Shown here: one piece after another, positions 29,810 to 38,231 of the stretch
Position numbering within the stretch: the first letter of the stretch is position 1
How the letters are laid out: the number at the start of each line of letters is the position of its first letter
DNA from: Ruminiclostridium cellulolyticum H10
GTDB lineage: Bacteria; Bacillota; Clostridia; Acetivibrionales; DSM-1351
Length of the DNA: 64,000 nucleotides
Direction: 5' to 3'
NCBI RefSeq assembly: GCF_000022065.1
Contig: NC_011898.1
Coordinates: 3,785,501 to 3,849,500 of the forward strand
Made by a program: the position numbers and the translations under genes
Notes under the pieces: generated by a model
Databases searched by the model: none
What the model was told of the DNA's origin: nothing
The model's input: only the letters and a program-made list of their open reading frames with translations

Positions 29810-29838
29810 ATTATAAAATAATTGGATTATCCTGTCAA
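29810..29838 (-). promoter_or_regulatory. consensus promoter of the cta-type operon
   Basis: The minus strand has TTGACA (29,833-29,838), a 17-nt spacer and TATAAT (29,810-29,815), a perfect sigma-A match. The -35 lies inside an interrupted palindrome CCTGTTGACAGG that could be an operator. Confidence 0.8.
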
Positions 29839-29955
29839 CAGGTTTGTGTTAAATAAAGTTGGTTTTTTGATTAATACAGTAAATATGGACATTTGTAGTA
29901 GAATCCGTTTTAAAACAGTAATAATATGTCATGTTTTGGAAATATTATATTTTAT

Positions 29956-29991
29956 AAAAAAAGTGCCTCTAAAGTTAACCTTTGGAGACAC
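29956..29991 (-). terminator. terminator of the exporter operon
   Basis: Minus-strand stem GTGTCTCCAAAG pairs with CTTTAGAGGCAC (few mismatches), followed by seven T residues. It isolates the exporter genes from the biosynthesis operon. Confidence 0.85.
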
Positions 29992-30009
29992 CCTTTGAAA
30001 TATCATAAA

Positions 30010-30759
30010 CTATTGGAGAGTTTCTTTTTTCAGTTTCCACATTGCAAGCATAAAACTCCCAAGGCACATTACGGTAAAGAGTATAATTACGGGGAGTATG
30101 TCTGCTATTAATAGCTCCCCTCCCAATATTATTCTTCTGAGAGAATTGATTATATGAGTAAATGGATTTAGATTTACAGCAATGGCGAGTCCGCCGGATA
30201 AACTTTCAGGTGGAAAAAGGGCAGTACTTAAGAAGAAAATAGGAAGTACAATTGCATTCATTATTGTTTCATAGATGACTTCGTTGGGAAGTAAAAGGCT
30301 TATAAAATATGCGAGGCCCGACATGAAAAAAGCTGTTAAAAAGATAAGCAATATTATTAGTAAAACTCCTAAAAACCCTGAGCCTACTCTTACAGAAAAC
30401 AACAAACTTATAACAAATAGAATAGTTACCTCTATAAAAGATACCAGTATTGCCTCCAGCATCTGTCCCAGTACTACATCTTTTCTTTTAACAGGTGCAA
30501 TCAGAATCCTGTAAAAGCTTCCATTAGATTTCATAATAAAATTAATTATTCCTCCGCTGCTACAGGCAGAAAAGGTGACCAAAACCACGATACCGGGTAA
30601 TATGAAAGCAGTATAATTGCCGATGCCCGTTTTTTTCATCGCCTGTCCTGCAACAGCACTATACATTACAAGCCAAATCAGCGGCTGCAATATAGTAACT
30701 ATAATGGAAAGAGGATTTTGAAAGCGCCACTTTATATTTCTCCACAGAATGTTTAGCAC
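30010..30759 (-). CDS. ABC-2 type exporter permease
   Basis: A 249-residue membrane protein with about six membrane segments, of the DrrB/ABC-2 family. It overlaps the ATPase gene by 7 nt, so the two form one exporter. Position next to an antibiotic pathway suggests drug efflux, probably of the thioamide product (inference). Confidence 0.85.
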   Translation of the reverse strand: MLNILWRNIKWRFQNPLSIIVTILQPLIWLVMYSAVAGQAMKKTGIGNYTAFILPGIVVLVTFSACSSGGIINFIMKSNGSFYRILIAPVKRKDVVLGQMLEAILVSFIEVTILFVISLLFSVRVGSGFLGVLLIILLIFLTAFFMSGLAYFISLLLPNEVIYETIMNAIVLPIFFLSTALFPPESLSGGLAIAVNLNPFTHIINSLRRIILGGELLIADILPVIILFTVMCLGSFMLAMWKLKKETLQ

Positions 30760-31715
30760 ACCCGTTCCTCCTCCCTTTGCTCTCTTGAACTTATTAACGA
30801 CAAAAATACGTCTTCCAAACTAGGCTCTACTATCTCGATAGCATTTAACTCAGCATCTTTATCCAACAACCATTTATTGACTGTTTTAAAATCTTTTCTG
30901 CTGTCATCAACCCCTGCTAAAATGAATCTATCTTCTATTTTAGTAAACCTGGTAAGTCCAGAATCATCAAGAGCTTTTTTATATTTTTTTGTCTCTTCAA
31001 CACTGCTAAATCCTATTCGGAGCATATTTTGCCTGGTATGATTTCGCAAATCCGCTGGTGTCCCCTGAGCTATTTCCTTCCCATCTTTCATAATACAAAT
31101 CGTATCGCTCAGCTGATCAGCTTCTTCGAGATAGTGTGTTGTAAGAAAAATAGTTGTTCCGTAGTCTTCTCGAATTTTCAGCAACATTTTCCACATTGCT
31201 TTTCTGGATTCAACATCCATAGCAACTGTCGGCTCATCTAAAAAAAGAATTTTAGGAGCCGAAATCATATTCATCGCAATATCCAATCTCCGCTTTACAC
31301 CTCCAGAGTATGAAGATGTGGGGTATTTAAGATATCCGGATAGTTCAAAATTGTCAATCAGAGATGCGATTCTTTCTTTAGCAAGGTGCTTATCTACTTT
31401 GTATAGCTTACTTTGAAACATCATATTTTCCATAAGAGACAAATGAGCATCAATTGAAACATGCTGTGCAACACATGCAATCTGCGTACGAACCCAGCCC
31501 GGTTCCTTGCATAAATCTTTCCCTAGCACAGTTATCTTTCCTGATGTTGGTTCGTAATAAGTGGTTAGAATATTAATTAATGAGGATTTCCCCGCACCAT
31601 TTGGTCCTAATAAGGAAAAAATTTCCCCCTGATTTACTTTGAGACTCAAGTTATCAAGTGCTTTGACACCATTTTTGTACTGCTTATTTAAGTTTACAAC
31701 CTCTATTGCAAGCAT
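30753..31715 (-). CDS. ABC exporter ATPase, DrrA-like
   Basis: A 320-residue ABC ATPase: Walker A GPNGAGKSSL, signature SSYSGGVKRRLDIA, Walker B ILFLDEPTVAMD and H-loop LTTHYLEEA. A ~100-residue C-terminal extension is typical of DrrA-type drug exporters. It is 6 bp after the GyrI-like gene and coupled to the permease. Confidence 0.9.
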   Translation of the reverse strand: MLAIEVVNLNKQYKNGVKALDNLSLKVNQGEIFSLLGPNGAGKSSLINILTTYYEPTSGKITVLGKDLCKEPGWVRTQIACVAQHVSIDAHLSLMENMMFQSKLYKVDKHLAKERIASLIDNFELSGYLKYPTSSYSGGVKRRLDIAMNMISAPKILFLDEPTVAMDVESRKAMWKMLLKIREDYGTTIFLTTHYLEEADQLSDTICIMKDGKEIAQGTPADLRNHTRQNMLRIGFSSVEETKKYKKALDDSGLTRFTKIEDRFILAGVDDSRKDFKTVNKWLLDKDAELNAIEIVEPSLEDVFLSLISSREQREEERVC

Positions 31716-31720
31716 TCGAA

Positions 31721-32176
31721 CTACTCCTCCTTAATGGGAAACAGAACTTCAGTTATATACTTATTAGGATTACCTTTTAGTATCATTCCCGGTCCTTTTA
31801 TAAAAACTTCCCGGAAAGGAGGCTGTAAAATTAGATTTTTTTCACGTGCATAACTTTCAATTGCCTCGTATACAGGCTGCATTGTTTCATACGGTCCAAT
31901 ATGCGTAGCACTTATTGCTTTTATTCTTGGCATATCTTTTACTGCGATACCATTTCCAACGGGGTTCTCCGCTGTAGGAACACATAGATCCATCTCGCCT
32001 GTCATTGTTTGCTGATCCATTACATAATAGCATATAAAAGGTGCTCCATTTGCTTTTCCCTGTATTGACTTGAAAACATTAGGCATGACTTTCGATGCTC
32101 CTGCCGCAGGCCCCTTATAGTGCATAAATGCTACTCTAATCGGCTCAACGTCCTTAACTTCAATTTCATAATTCAT
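31721..32176 (-). CDS. GyrI-like effector-binding protein
   Basis: A 151-residue stand-alone GyrI-like domain; typical pieces are [13 protein letters not shown], then CVPTAENP and [19 protein letters not shown]. The fold binds small hydrophobic molecules; E. coli GyrI (SbmC) protects gyrase from inhibitors. Closthioamide targets gyrase, so either drug sequestration or gyrase protection is an attractive role, but the fold is also common in general multidrug loci. Confidence 0.8.
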
Positions 32177-32197
32177 AGATTCTTCCTCCTAAATAAA

Positions 32198-33061
32198 TTA
32201 TTTTTTTGCTGTTTTAACTGCAATCCAGACCTCAGAATGCCCCCCTATCATCTTTTTCTCGCTGATAGGATAGACCTCTATATCTGGTAATTCAGCATAA
32301 TCATACCCGGAAAACGGAAGCCATTCCGTAAGAAATCTTCTAAATATTGTTTGGACAGACTCCGGGAAATGCCCATCACATTCAAAAATGACCCAGGTAG
32401 CTGCCGGAATTTCATATTCTACTAAATCTTCCGGGACAGGTTTATCTGTAGAAGTAGCTATATAATAATAAATTTCCTTTGGATTTTCATATGCGGTAAT
32501 ACCCAATATGCCATGAGGATCTTTATTTGTTAATTCAATAATTTTAGAAAAAACACTGCTTTTTAATGTGTTATCCCAAAATGCAGGAACAATCTCAAAA
32601 TTCTGTTCAGGCTCCTCTTCTAGCGGAACCCTTACACCAACAATTCTAATGCGGTCTCTCGTTTCAATGCGATACCTCATTCTTTCACCCCCAGTTATAT
32701 TAATTGTAAAGCTGATGGGAGTATAAGCATTTAGTTTAGTTCCTTTCACACGTGCAACAGTCGGAGCAACTCCATGAACACTATGAAAAGCACGATTAAA
32801 TGCCGCTGCTGTAGAATATCCATACTTTACAGCGATTTCCATAACTCTCGCACCACTTAACTGAAGTTCAAAAGCAGCTTTTGTCATTCTCCTGCGACGG
32901 ATATATTCAGATAGCGGAATACCGGCTATATAAGAAAATATCCGCTGAAAATAGTATGTTGAACAGCAGGCAATACCTGCGACCTCATCATAAGATATAT
33001 CATTAGTCAAGTTGTTTTCTATATAATCAACAGCCCGACTCATTTGATTTAACCATTCCAT
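32198..33061 (-). CDS. AraC family regulator with C-terminal GyrI-like domain
   Basis: About 287 residues. The N-terminus (1-110) has an AraC double helix-turn-helix (SYDEVAGIACCSTYYFQRIF and YGYSTAAAFNRAFHSVHGVAP). The C-terminal ~160 residues are a GyrI-like ligand pocket (RIRIVGVRVPLEEE, YEIPAATWVIFECDG). Rob-type proteins of this layout activate efflux genes when a drug binds. It heads the leftward exporter operon. Start set at the ATG with an upstream AGAGG; a longer frame to 33,094 lacks one. Confidence 0.85.
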   Translation of the reverse strand: MEWLNQMSRAVDYIENNLTNDISYDEVAGIACCSTYYFQRIFSYIAGIPLSEYIRRRRMTKAAFELQLSGARVMEIAVKYGYSTAAAFNRAFHSVHGVAPTVARVKGTKLNAYTPISFTINITGGERMRYRIETRDRIRIVGVRVPLEEEPEQNFEIVPAFWDNTLKSSVFSKIIELTNKDPHGILGITAYENPKEIYYYIATSTDKPVPEDLVEYEIPAATWVIFECDGHFPESVQTIFRRFLTEWLPFSGYDYAELPDIEVYPISEKKMIGGHSEVWIAVKTAKK

Positions 33062-33188
33062 ATTTTCCAATCCTCTTAAGGCGTATTCTAACATAATCTG
33101 TAAATTATATCTTTTCTTTTGATGTCCTGTTTTGTAAACAAATAATTTAGTATTTAGGCTCTAGCATACCGATAAAAAATTATTCCGC

Positions 33189-36170
33189 TCATAAACATAT
33201 CTTATCACCAGTAAAATACCCCTCCTGAGGATTGATTGACGATTTTAATGCCTGCCCGGTATAACTGTTTGGATTGTTTAAAATATCCTCTACAGTTCCT
33301 TGTGCAATAATTTCTCCGCCATCTGCACCTCCCTCGGGTCCCAGATCTATAACCCAATCTGCCATTTTGATAATATTCAGATCGTGTTCAATAACCACCA
33401 GTGTATGCCCGATATCTACTAGCCTTTGAAATACTTTCAGCAGGTGTTGTATATCATTAAAATGCAGCCCTGTCGTAGGCTCATCCAAAATGTAAATCAT
33501 ACTTCCCTTCACCTTTGTGCTTAGTTCTTTTGCGAGTTTAACACGTTGTGCTTCTCCTCCGCTCAAAGTAGTAGCACTTTGTCCAAGTTTGATATAGTCA
33601 AGTCCTACATCCTTAAGCGTCTGCAATATACCAACAATGTCCTTATAACCGATAAAAAATGATAAAGCTTTTTCAACATCCATCTCGAGTACTTCCGATA
33701 TGTCCTTATCTTTGAATTTTGCCTTTAATATATCAGCTTTAAACCTTTTACCACCACATTCCGTACATGGAATCCATACATCCGGCAAAAAGTGCATCTC
33801 AATTTTTATTTGTCCTTGACCTTCACAGATTTCACATCTTCCTTTATTGGAGTTAAAGCTGAAATACTCGGAATTAAAACCTTTTTCCTTGGCATATTCC
33901 GTATTAGCAAAGACTTTTCTTATTTTATCGAACAATCCTGTATAAGTGGCCGGATTAGAAGTTGGTCTTCTTCCAATAGGTGATTGCGAAACATTTACAA
34001 GCTTATCCAAGTATTCATCCCCGGTAAGCGACTCGTACTTTCCTACAGGATCTAATCCACCGTTTATACGTCTATTCAGAAGTGGTTCAAGAACGCCGCC
34101 GATAAGACTACTCTTCCCACTGCCACTAACACCGGTAATACAAGTCAAGCTGCCAATCGGTATGCGTGCAGTAACATTCTTGAGGTTATTGTACTTAACA
34201 CCTTTTAGTATCAGCCACTTGCCCTGGTTTCTCACATCTTTTGGAACTCTCTTAAGCCCCACCTTTAGCTTCCCACACAAATATTGAGCTGTTAATGAGT
34301 TATTGTCTGCCAGTACTACATCCGGAGTTCCTTCAGCCATTACATATCCGCCTCCGTTACCAGCTTTTGGCCCGATATCAACTAACCAATCAGCATTTTT
34401 CATAATATCCTGTTCATGTTCTACAACAAGAACTGTATTTCCCAAATCTCTGAGTCTTTGCATTGTTTGGATTAATTTTTTCGTATCTTTAGGGTGTAAG
34501 CCTGTAGAAGGCTCATCTAATACATAGAGTACATCTACAATTCCACTGTTGAGCTGACACGCAAGCCTAACTCTCTGCCCCTCTCCACCGGATAAAGTAG
34601 GTGCCGTTCTGTTAAGTGACAAGTAATTTAGTCCCACATCAACTAACAATGACAATCTGTTATATATTTCCATAAGTAATTCCTTGCTAAGTTCCCATGT
34701 CTTGTTATCCAGTGAATTATATATTTCCAGAATCCATTTCATTGCATCATCTATTGATAGTGCATTTACTTCTGAAATAGTAAGGTTCCCCACTTTTATC
34801 GATCTAGCTTCTGGGCATAACCTTGTACCTTTACAAGCTTTACATGGCTTGGAAACCATATAATCGCCATATTTCTTTCTTGTATGTTCTGAGTCAGTAT
34901 CATAATAGAGTCGGGTTAATTCCGGCACTAAACCTTTAACTGCTTTATAGTTATCCTTCATCCCCTGAGCTGACCTGTATTTTAGTTTTTCTTCACCTGA
35001 TCCATACAGAATTATATTTCTGAACCACTCAGGTAATTTACTCCACGGAGTTTCTATATCTAAATTGTAATGTTCAAATAGTATGTCAAGAGGACCTGTA
35101 GGCCATGTTGATTTCTTACCATCCCTTAAATTTCCAAACCATTTTAAAGCACCATCCAAAATAGATACATTTTCATCATCTATAAGAAGTAATGGCGAAA
35201 TTTCCTGCTCCACACCCAACCCTCGACAGTCAGGACACATACCGATAGGCGTATTATAACTAAAGTGTTGTATTGTAATCTCCGGGAAAACCGTATGACA
35301 TCTGGCACAGATTTGCTCTGCAGAATAATATAAAATCTTGCCGCTATTGCTTACTATTTCGAGAGTACCTTTTGTATATAATAATAAATTTCTTATTTCT
35401 GCGGTTACTCTGTCAATAAATTCTGTGTTGTTTTCCTTACCAAGTACATTCGGTAAAAAAAACTCTTTAGAAATTACGTCGATTGAAAGGTTTCCAGTCT
35501 GGGATATCCGTGTTTCCTCAGTTATATCAATAATGTTGGAATCCAGTCTCAATTTACGAAATCCGCCCTGAAATAACTCGCGAATTGAAGAGTTAATATC
35601 ATTTGTTTTTTGAGTTAGAAGAGGTGCATATATAATAAAGGACTCTCCAGCAGAGAACTTTTTGCATATACTTTCTGCAATTTCTCTTGGTGTTTGCTTA
35701 TAAATCGGTGTTCCACAATTCAGGCAATAGGGTATTCCTATTTTCTCATAAAGAATCCTTAAATAATCCGATATTTCTGTAAGTGTTCCCACCGTTGAAC
35801 GTGGATTATTTCCTAAACTTTTCTGTTGTATAGCAATAGCGGGACTTAGCCCATATATCTTATCGACACTGGGTTTACCAACCTTCTCAAAATGTCTCTT
35901 TGATGTAGATGACAGTCCGTCAACAAATCTTCTTTGTGCTTCAGCATAAATTGTATCAAACACAAGTGTAGATTTCCCGCTTCCGCTTACGCCGGTAAAA
36001 ACAATTAGCTTATTTTTGGGCAACGTAATATTAATATTCTTAAGATTATGGTGACAAGCTCCTTCAACAACTATCTCTTTAGAGCTACACCTTTCATCAG
36101 ATATTATTTTCCTTGGAAAACTTCTTCGGCTTGTAAATTCTCTTTTTACTATCTCAATATCTTCATTCAT
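33189..36170 (-). CDS. UvrA-like ABC ATPase (UvrA paralogue)
   Basis: A 993-residue UvrA family protein with two ABC modules. Walker A motifs are TGVSGSGKSTL and TGVSGSGKSSL; signatures LSGGEGQRVRLA and LSGGEAQRVKLA; Walker B LYVLDEPSTGLH and IYILDEPTTGLH. Cys pairs include CLNCG, CARCH and CEICEGQG for zinc. Differences such as PTSNPATYTGLFDKIR and location in an antibiotic/exporter locus suggest the secondary UvrA class, some of which (DrrC) give self-resistance to DNA-acting drugs. The housekeeping uvrA would normally sit beside uvrB, absent here. Confidence 0.82.
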   Translation of the reverse strand: MNEDIEIVKREFTSRRSFPRKIISDERCSSKEIVVEGACHHNLKNINITLPKNKLIVFTGVSGSGKSTLVFDTIYAEAQRRFVDGLSSTSKRHFEKVGKPSVDKIYGLSPAIAIQQKSLGNNPRSTVGTLTEISDYLRILYEKIGIPYCLNCGTPIYKQTPREIAESICKKFSAGESFIIYAPLLTQKTNDINSSIRELFQGGFRKLRLDSNIIDITEETRISQTGNLSIDVISKEFFLPNVLGKENNTEFIDRVTAEIRNLLLYTKGTLEIVSNSGKILYYSAEQICARCHTVFPEITIQHFSYNTPIGMCPDCRGLGVEQEISPLLLIDDENVSILDGALKWFGNLRDGKKSTWPTGPLDILFEHYNLDIETPWSKLPEWFRNIILYGSGEEKLKYRSAQGMKDNYKAVKGLVPELTRLYYDTDSEHTRKKYGDYMVSKPCKACKGTRLCPEARSIKVGNLTISEVNALSIDDAMKWILEIYNSLDNKTWELSKELLMEIYNRLSLLVDVGLNYLSLNRTAPTLSGGEGQRVRLACQLNSGIVDVLYVLDEPSTGLHPKDTKKLIQTMQRLRDLGNTVLVVEHEQDIMKNADWLVDIGPKAGNGGGYVMAEGTPDVVLADNNSLTAQYLCGKLKVGLKRVPKDVRNQGKWLILKGVKYNNLKNVTARIPIGSLTCITGVSGSGKSSLIGGVLEPLLNRRINGGLDPVGKYESLTGDEYLDKLVNVSQSPIGRRPTSNPATYTGLFDKIRKVFANTEYAKEKGFNSEYFSFNSNKGRCEICEGQGQIKIEMHFLPDVWIPCTECGGKRFKADILKAKFKDKDISEVLEMDVEKALSFFIGYKDIVGILQTLKDVGLDYIKLGQSATTLSGGEAQRVKLAKELSTKVKGSMIYILDEPTTGLHFNDIQHLLKVFQRLVDIGHTLVVIEHDLNIIKMADWVIDLGPEGGADGGEIIAQGTVEDILNNPNSYTGQALKSSINPQEGYFTGDKICL

Positions 36171-36586
36171 TTTTTTAACTCACTCTCCTGTATAACTTAT
36201 TGTGTAAATTAATAATTTCTATGTTATTACTTTTATGTATAATATTATCAAATAAATAAATTTACTTCTATACATTTCGTACTTTTAATGAATTCGATTA
36301 AACTATTTCCATAAGTCTGAAAAACGGTGAATTTGTTAGATACTATAAAAAAAGCTCACTGAGTTGAGCACCTGTAGCATGCATAGTCTTTAAACAATTT
36401 TCAAAGCCAAATTTATTTCACTGTGTTCAGCGACTTCTACTGCCTTTGATACTGCTCATGATATATTGTTGTTGTAAACCTCTCTATTTTCTCTTCTTAA
36501 TTATTTGATATGATAAAAACCTTTGCAGGCTCTGCCCGGCAGAGTGCCGTATATTATGAATTGAGGTCAGTACTTGAATCCGAGTT
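36171..36586. other. gene-poor stretch with a terminator and a gene remnant
   Basis: No intact gene is seen. On the minus strand a short frame ending KAVEVAEHSEINLALKIV (around 36,395-36,465) stops just before a terminator, which looks like the 3' end of a lost gene. A small GC-rich hairpin CTCTGCC/GGCAGAG lies near 36,531-36,547. Confidence 0.4.
36347..36369 (-). terminator. terminator hairpin with T-run
   Basis: Minus-strand GCTCA pairs with TGAGC around a 6-nt loop, followed by seven T residues. It appears to belong to the gene remnant just upstream on that strand. Confidence 0.7.
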
Positions 36587-36643
36587 AGAGCGCACCCATG
36601 GTAAGGGACATATTCACAAGTTTAATTCTATTAAAAGTCAAAA
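36587..36643. repeat. tRNA-Thr-derived repeat, copy A
   Basis: This ~57-bp segment matches 37,643-37,700 with few changes. It begins AGAGCGCACCCATGGTAAGGG, which resembles the D-arm and anticodon arm of tRNA-Thr(GGU) on the plus strand. Copy A is cut from its terminator by the IS200-type element. Confidence 0.7.
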
Positions 36644-36784
36644 CCACCCGTAAAACGGGTGGCTTGTGTTAGCCCTATAAGGGCTTGTTACCGGCCAGCG
36701 CCTCAAGACGCTGGCTTTCACTTTGTTCAAGCTACTATTGCCTTTGCCACCTTTGCCGCCCCTGAAGGGACAACTTACTACTTG

Positions 36785-37240
36785 CTACCCCTTGAAGGGG
36801 TCTTCATACTCTTTCACGCTTAGTTTATCTACCATAATATCGTGCTTTTCCTGCTCTTGGATATACTTTCTAATAGTTGCTTCATTAAGCCCTACAGTAC
36901 TCACATAGAAGCCCTCTGCCCAAAAATGTCTATTTCCGAACTTATACTTTAGGTTTGCATGCTTATCGAATATCATCAATGCACTTTTTCCCTTAAGATA
37001 ACCCATAAATGTTGAAACTGATATCTTTGGTGGTATACTTACTAACATGTGTATATGATCTGGCATTAGATGCCCTTCAAGTATTTCTACTCCCTTATAC
37101 TTGCATAATCGTATCAATATTTCTCGTATGCTTTGTTTGTATTGATTGTATATTACTTTTCGTCTATACTTTGGAGTGAATACTATGTGATACTTACACA
37201 TCCATTTGGTATGTGCTAAACTATTTTCTTTATTTGCCAT
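36785..37240 (-). CDS. tnpA: IS200/IS605 family TnpA transposase (Y1 HUH)
   Basis: A ~151-residue single-strand transposase. The HUH motif is in MPDHIHMLVSIPP, and the nucleophile Tyr is in TIRKYIQEQ near residue 128. CKYHIVFTPKYRRK is the usual N-terminal strand. No tnpB accompanies it, so this is the IS200 type. Start set at MANKEN behind AAGGTGAT. Full length, likely active. Confidence 0.93.
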   Translation of the reverse strand: MANKENSLAHTKWMCKYHIVFTPKYRRKVIYNQYKQSIREILIRLCKYKGVEILEGHLMPDHIHMLVSIPPKISVSTFMGYLKGKSALMIFDKHANLKYKFGNRHFWAEGFYVSTVGLNEATIRKYIQEQEKHDIMVDKLSVKEYEDPFKG

Positions 37241-37302
37241 TAAAATCACCTTTTCCCTCGTTAATCTAGCAGCTTGAACAACTCTATTTTAACGAAAAGG
37301 TG
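37239..37302 (-). promoter_or_regulatory. IS200 leader hairpin over the tnpA ribosome site
   Basis: AAAATCACCTTTTCGTTAA pairs with TTAACG..GAAAAGGTGATTTT in the tnpA leader. The stem covers the ribosome site, as in IS200 where it blocks read-through and translation. Confidence 0.75.
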
Positions 37303-37420
37303 ATTTTTTTGTATAACTACTGTCGCGCACCCGCATAGCGGGTGGTTTATTATTTCGTATGTCTCCGTTTCTCTGTTGAGAAACTCCAACATACTCAACA
37401 GGCTAAAGCCCATAATTTAA

Positions 37421-37462
37421 AAAAAGAAATACCTCCGAAACTTCGTCGGAGGTATTTCTTTT
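37421..37462 (-). terminator. tRNA-associated terminator, copy 1
   Basis: Minus-strand AAGAAATACCTCCGA hairpin with T-run, directly after the tRNA-like 3' end. Near identical to 37,700-37,740. Confidence 0.8.
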
Positions 37463-37510
37463 TGGAGCTCCCAATCAGAGTCGAACCTGACCCCATCCTT
37501 ACCATCGGAT
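37463..37510 (-). pseudogene. degenerate 3' half of tRNA-Thr, copy 1
   Basis: The minus strand ends TGATTGGGAGCTCCA like copy 2, but its T-arm has an extra base and no 5' acceptor or D-arm is found upstream. It looks like an old, decayed attachment-site half. Confidence 0.6.
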
Positions 37511-37642
37511 GTTCTGAGGCCCGCTAACCTTCGTGCTGCGTCGTCATTTGTCGCCCCTTCGGTGCTCACATATTTCATATGCTCCGCTCCTCGCGGCTCA
37601 AATTCCTTGCAGCACTCGCTTATCGAACCTCGGCCAACTTTA
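37511..37642. other. GC-rich spacer between the two tRNA-derived copies
   Basis: About 130 bp, more GC-rich than its surroundings, with AGCGGAGCATATG facing CATATGTGAGCACC as an imperfect inverted repeat. No gene is seen. It may be a small dispersed repeat. Confidence 0.45.
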
Positions 37643-37700
37643 AGAGCGCACCCATGGTAAGGGACACATTCATAAGTTTAATCCTATTAAAAATTCAAAA
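37643..37700. repeat. tRNA-Thr-derived repeat, copy B
   Basis: Second copy of the segment at 36,587-36,643. Here it runs straight into the terminator, showing the uninterrupted arrangement. Confidence 0.7.
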
Positions 37701-37740
37701 AAAGAAATACCTCCGATACTTCGTCGGAGGTATTTCTTTT
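37700..37740 (-). terminator. tRNA-associated terminator, copy 2
   Basis: Minus-strand stem AAAAGAAATACCTCCGA pairs fully with its complement over a 7-nt loop, followed by T residues, right after the tRNA CCA end. Confidence 0.9.
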
Positions 37741-37787
37741 TGGAGCTCCCAATCAGAGTCGAACTGATGACCTCATCCTTACCATGG
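37741..37787 (-). other. prophage attachment site: 3' half of tRNA-Thr(GGU)
   Basis: On the minus strand the sequence runs from anticodon-loop CCATGGTAAGGATG through an intact T-arm (ATCAG TTCGACT CTGAT) to GGGAGCTCCA. Homology stops at the anticodon loop, where prophage DNA begins. This is the host-side tRNA remnant left by an integrase using the tRNA 3' half. The restored tRNA should lie at the other prophage end beyond the window. Confidence 0.75.
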
Positions 37788-37795
37788 AGGTAACA

Positions 37796-37834
37796 TAAAA
37801 ACCCCGTATACATTTGATTTACTGGTATACGGGG
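37796..37834 (-). terminator. terminator at the left prophage end
   Basis: Minus-strand CCCCGTATAC pairs with GTATACGGGG around a 13-nt loop, followed by five T residues. It ends leftward transcription at the prophage boundary. Confidence 0.88.
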
Positions 37835-37868
37835 TGTAATATTTTTAACGGTAGCCATTAAGTAGCCA

Positions 37869-38045
37869 TTAAATATAACTATGTATTTCTATCTTTTTTT
37901 CACTCTGTAGAATTTTCAGAGCATCCTGAAATCCCGCTTGATAAATTCCTTTAAAATCATTTAATTGTTCTTCAGTAATATTTTCGGTGTTCTTAATATA
38001 TTGTTCACAACGTTTCATTATAAAGCTATCAAACTGTTTATCCAC
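37869..38045 (-). CDS. small hypothetical prophage protein (58 aa)
   Basis: A GTG-started frame behind AGGAGG encodes 58 residues beginning MDKQFDSFIMKRCEQYIK and containing EEQLNDFKGIYQAGFQDALK. It is charged, probably helical and cytoplasmic. It is read from the leftward promoter at 38,176-38,204 after a hairpin-rich leader. No family recognised. Confidence 0.65.
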   Translation of the reverse strand: MDKQFDSFIMKRCEQYIKNTENITEEQLNDFKGIYQAGFQDALKILQSEKKIEIHSYI

Positions 38046-38087
38046 TTATTTTTATCCTCCTAAGATTTAAATAATAAATTTCATCCA

Positions 38088-38231
38088 AAAGAGGGTATCA
38101 CTTTTGTGTATATAATTTAGTTTATCGTATTAAACTAATTTGGTTGAATATTGACAACCAAATTAAAATGCTATAGTATTATCAATATAGACATACAAAG
38201 TCAACACTATATGTATAGTGATACCCTCTTT
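38088..38231. promoter_or_regulatory. overlapping opposed promoters flanked by 15-bp inverted repeats
   Basis: Rightward: TTGACA at 38,151-38,156 with TAGTAT at 38,174-38,179. Leftward: TTGACT at 38,199-38,204 with TAATAC at 38,176-38,181 (17-nt spacers). The -10 boxes overlap. Perfect 15-bp copies AAAGAGGGTATCACT (38,088-38,102) and its complement (38,217-38,231) flank them. Two more inverted repeats, TTAGTTTA/TAAACTAA and AATTTGGTTG/CAACCAAATT, lie at 38,117-38,164. Confidence 0.6.

Larger units (their letters stand above)
36640..37425 (-). mobile_element. IS200-type insertion sequence
   Basis: The element holds one tnpA gene and end hairpins: CCACCCG/CGGGTGG at 36,644-36,662 and a similar one at 37,325-37,345. 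Comparing duplicated copies A and B shows it inserted between the AAAAGTCAAAA stretch and the tRNA terminator. No target duplication is evident, as expected. Ends are accurate to a few bases. Confidence 0.85.

Noticed and set aside
33094-33189. Riboswitch between the UvrA-like and AraC genes
   Set aside because: Only ~95 bp with no recognisable conserved structure.
33189-36170. Housekeeping uvrA
   Set aside because: No uvrB or uvrC nearby, and it lies in a drug-efflux locus; a secondary UvrA is the better reading.
37463-37787. Two intact tRNA genes
   Set aside because: Neither has a D-arm or 5' acceptor strand; they are 3' halves left by integration.
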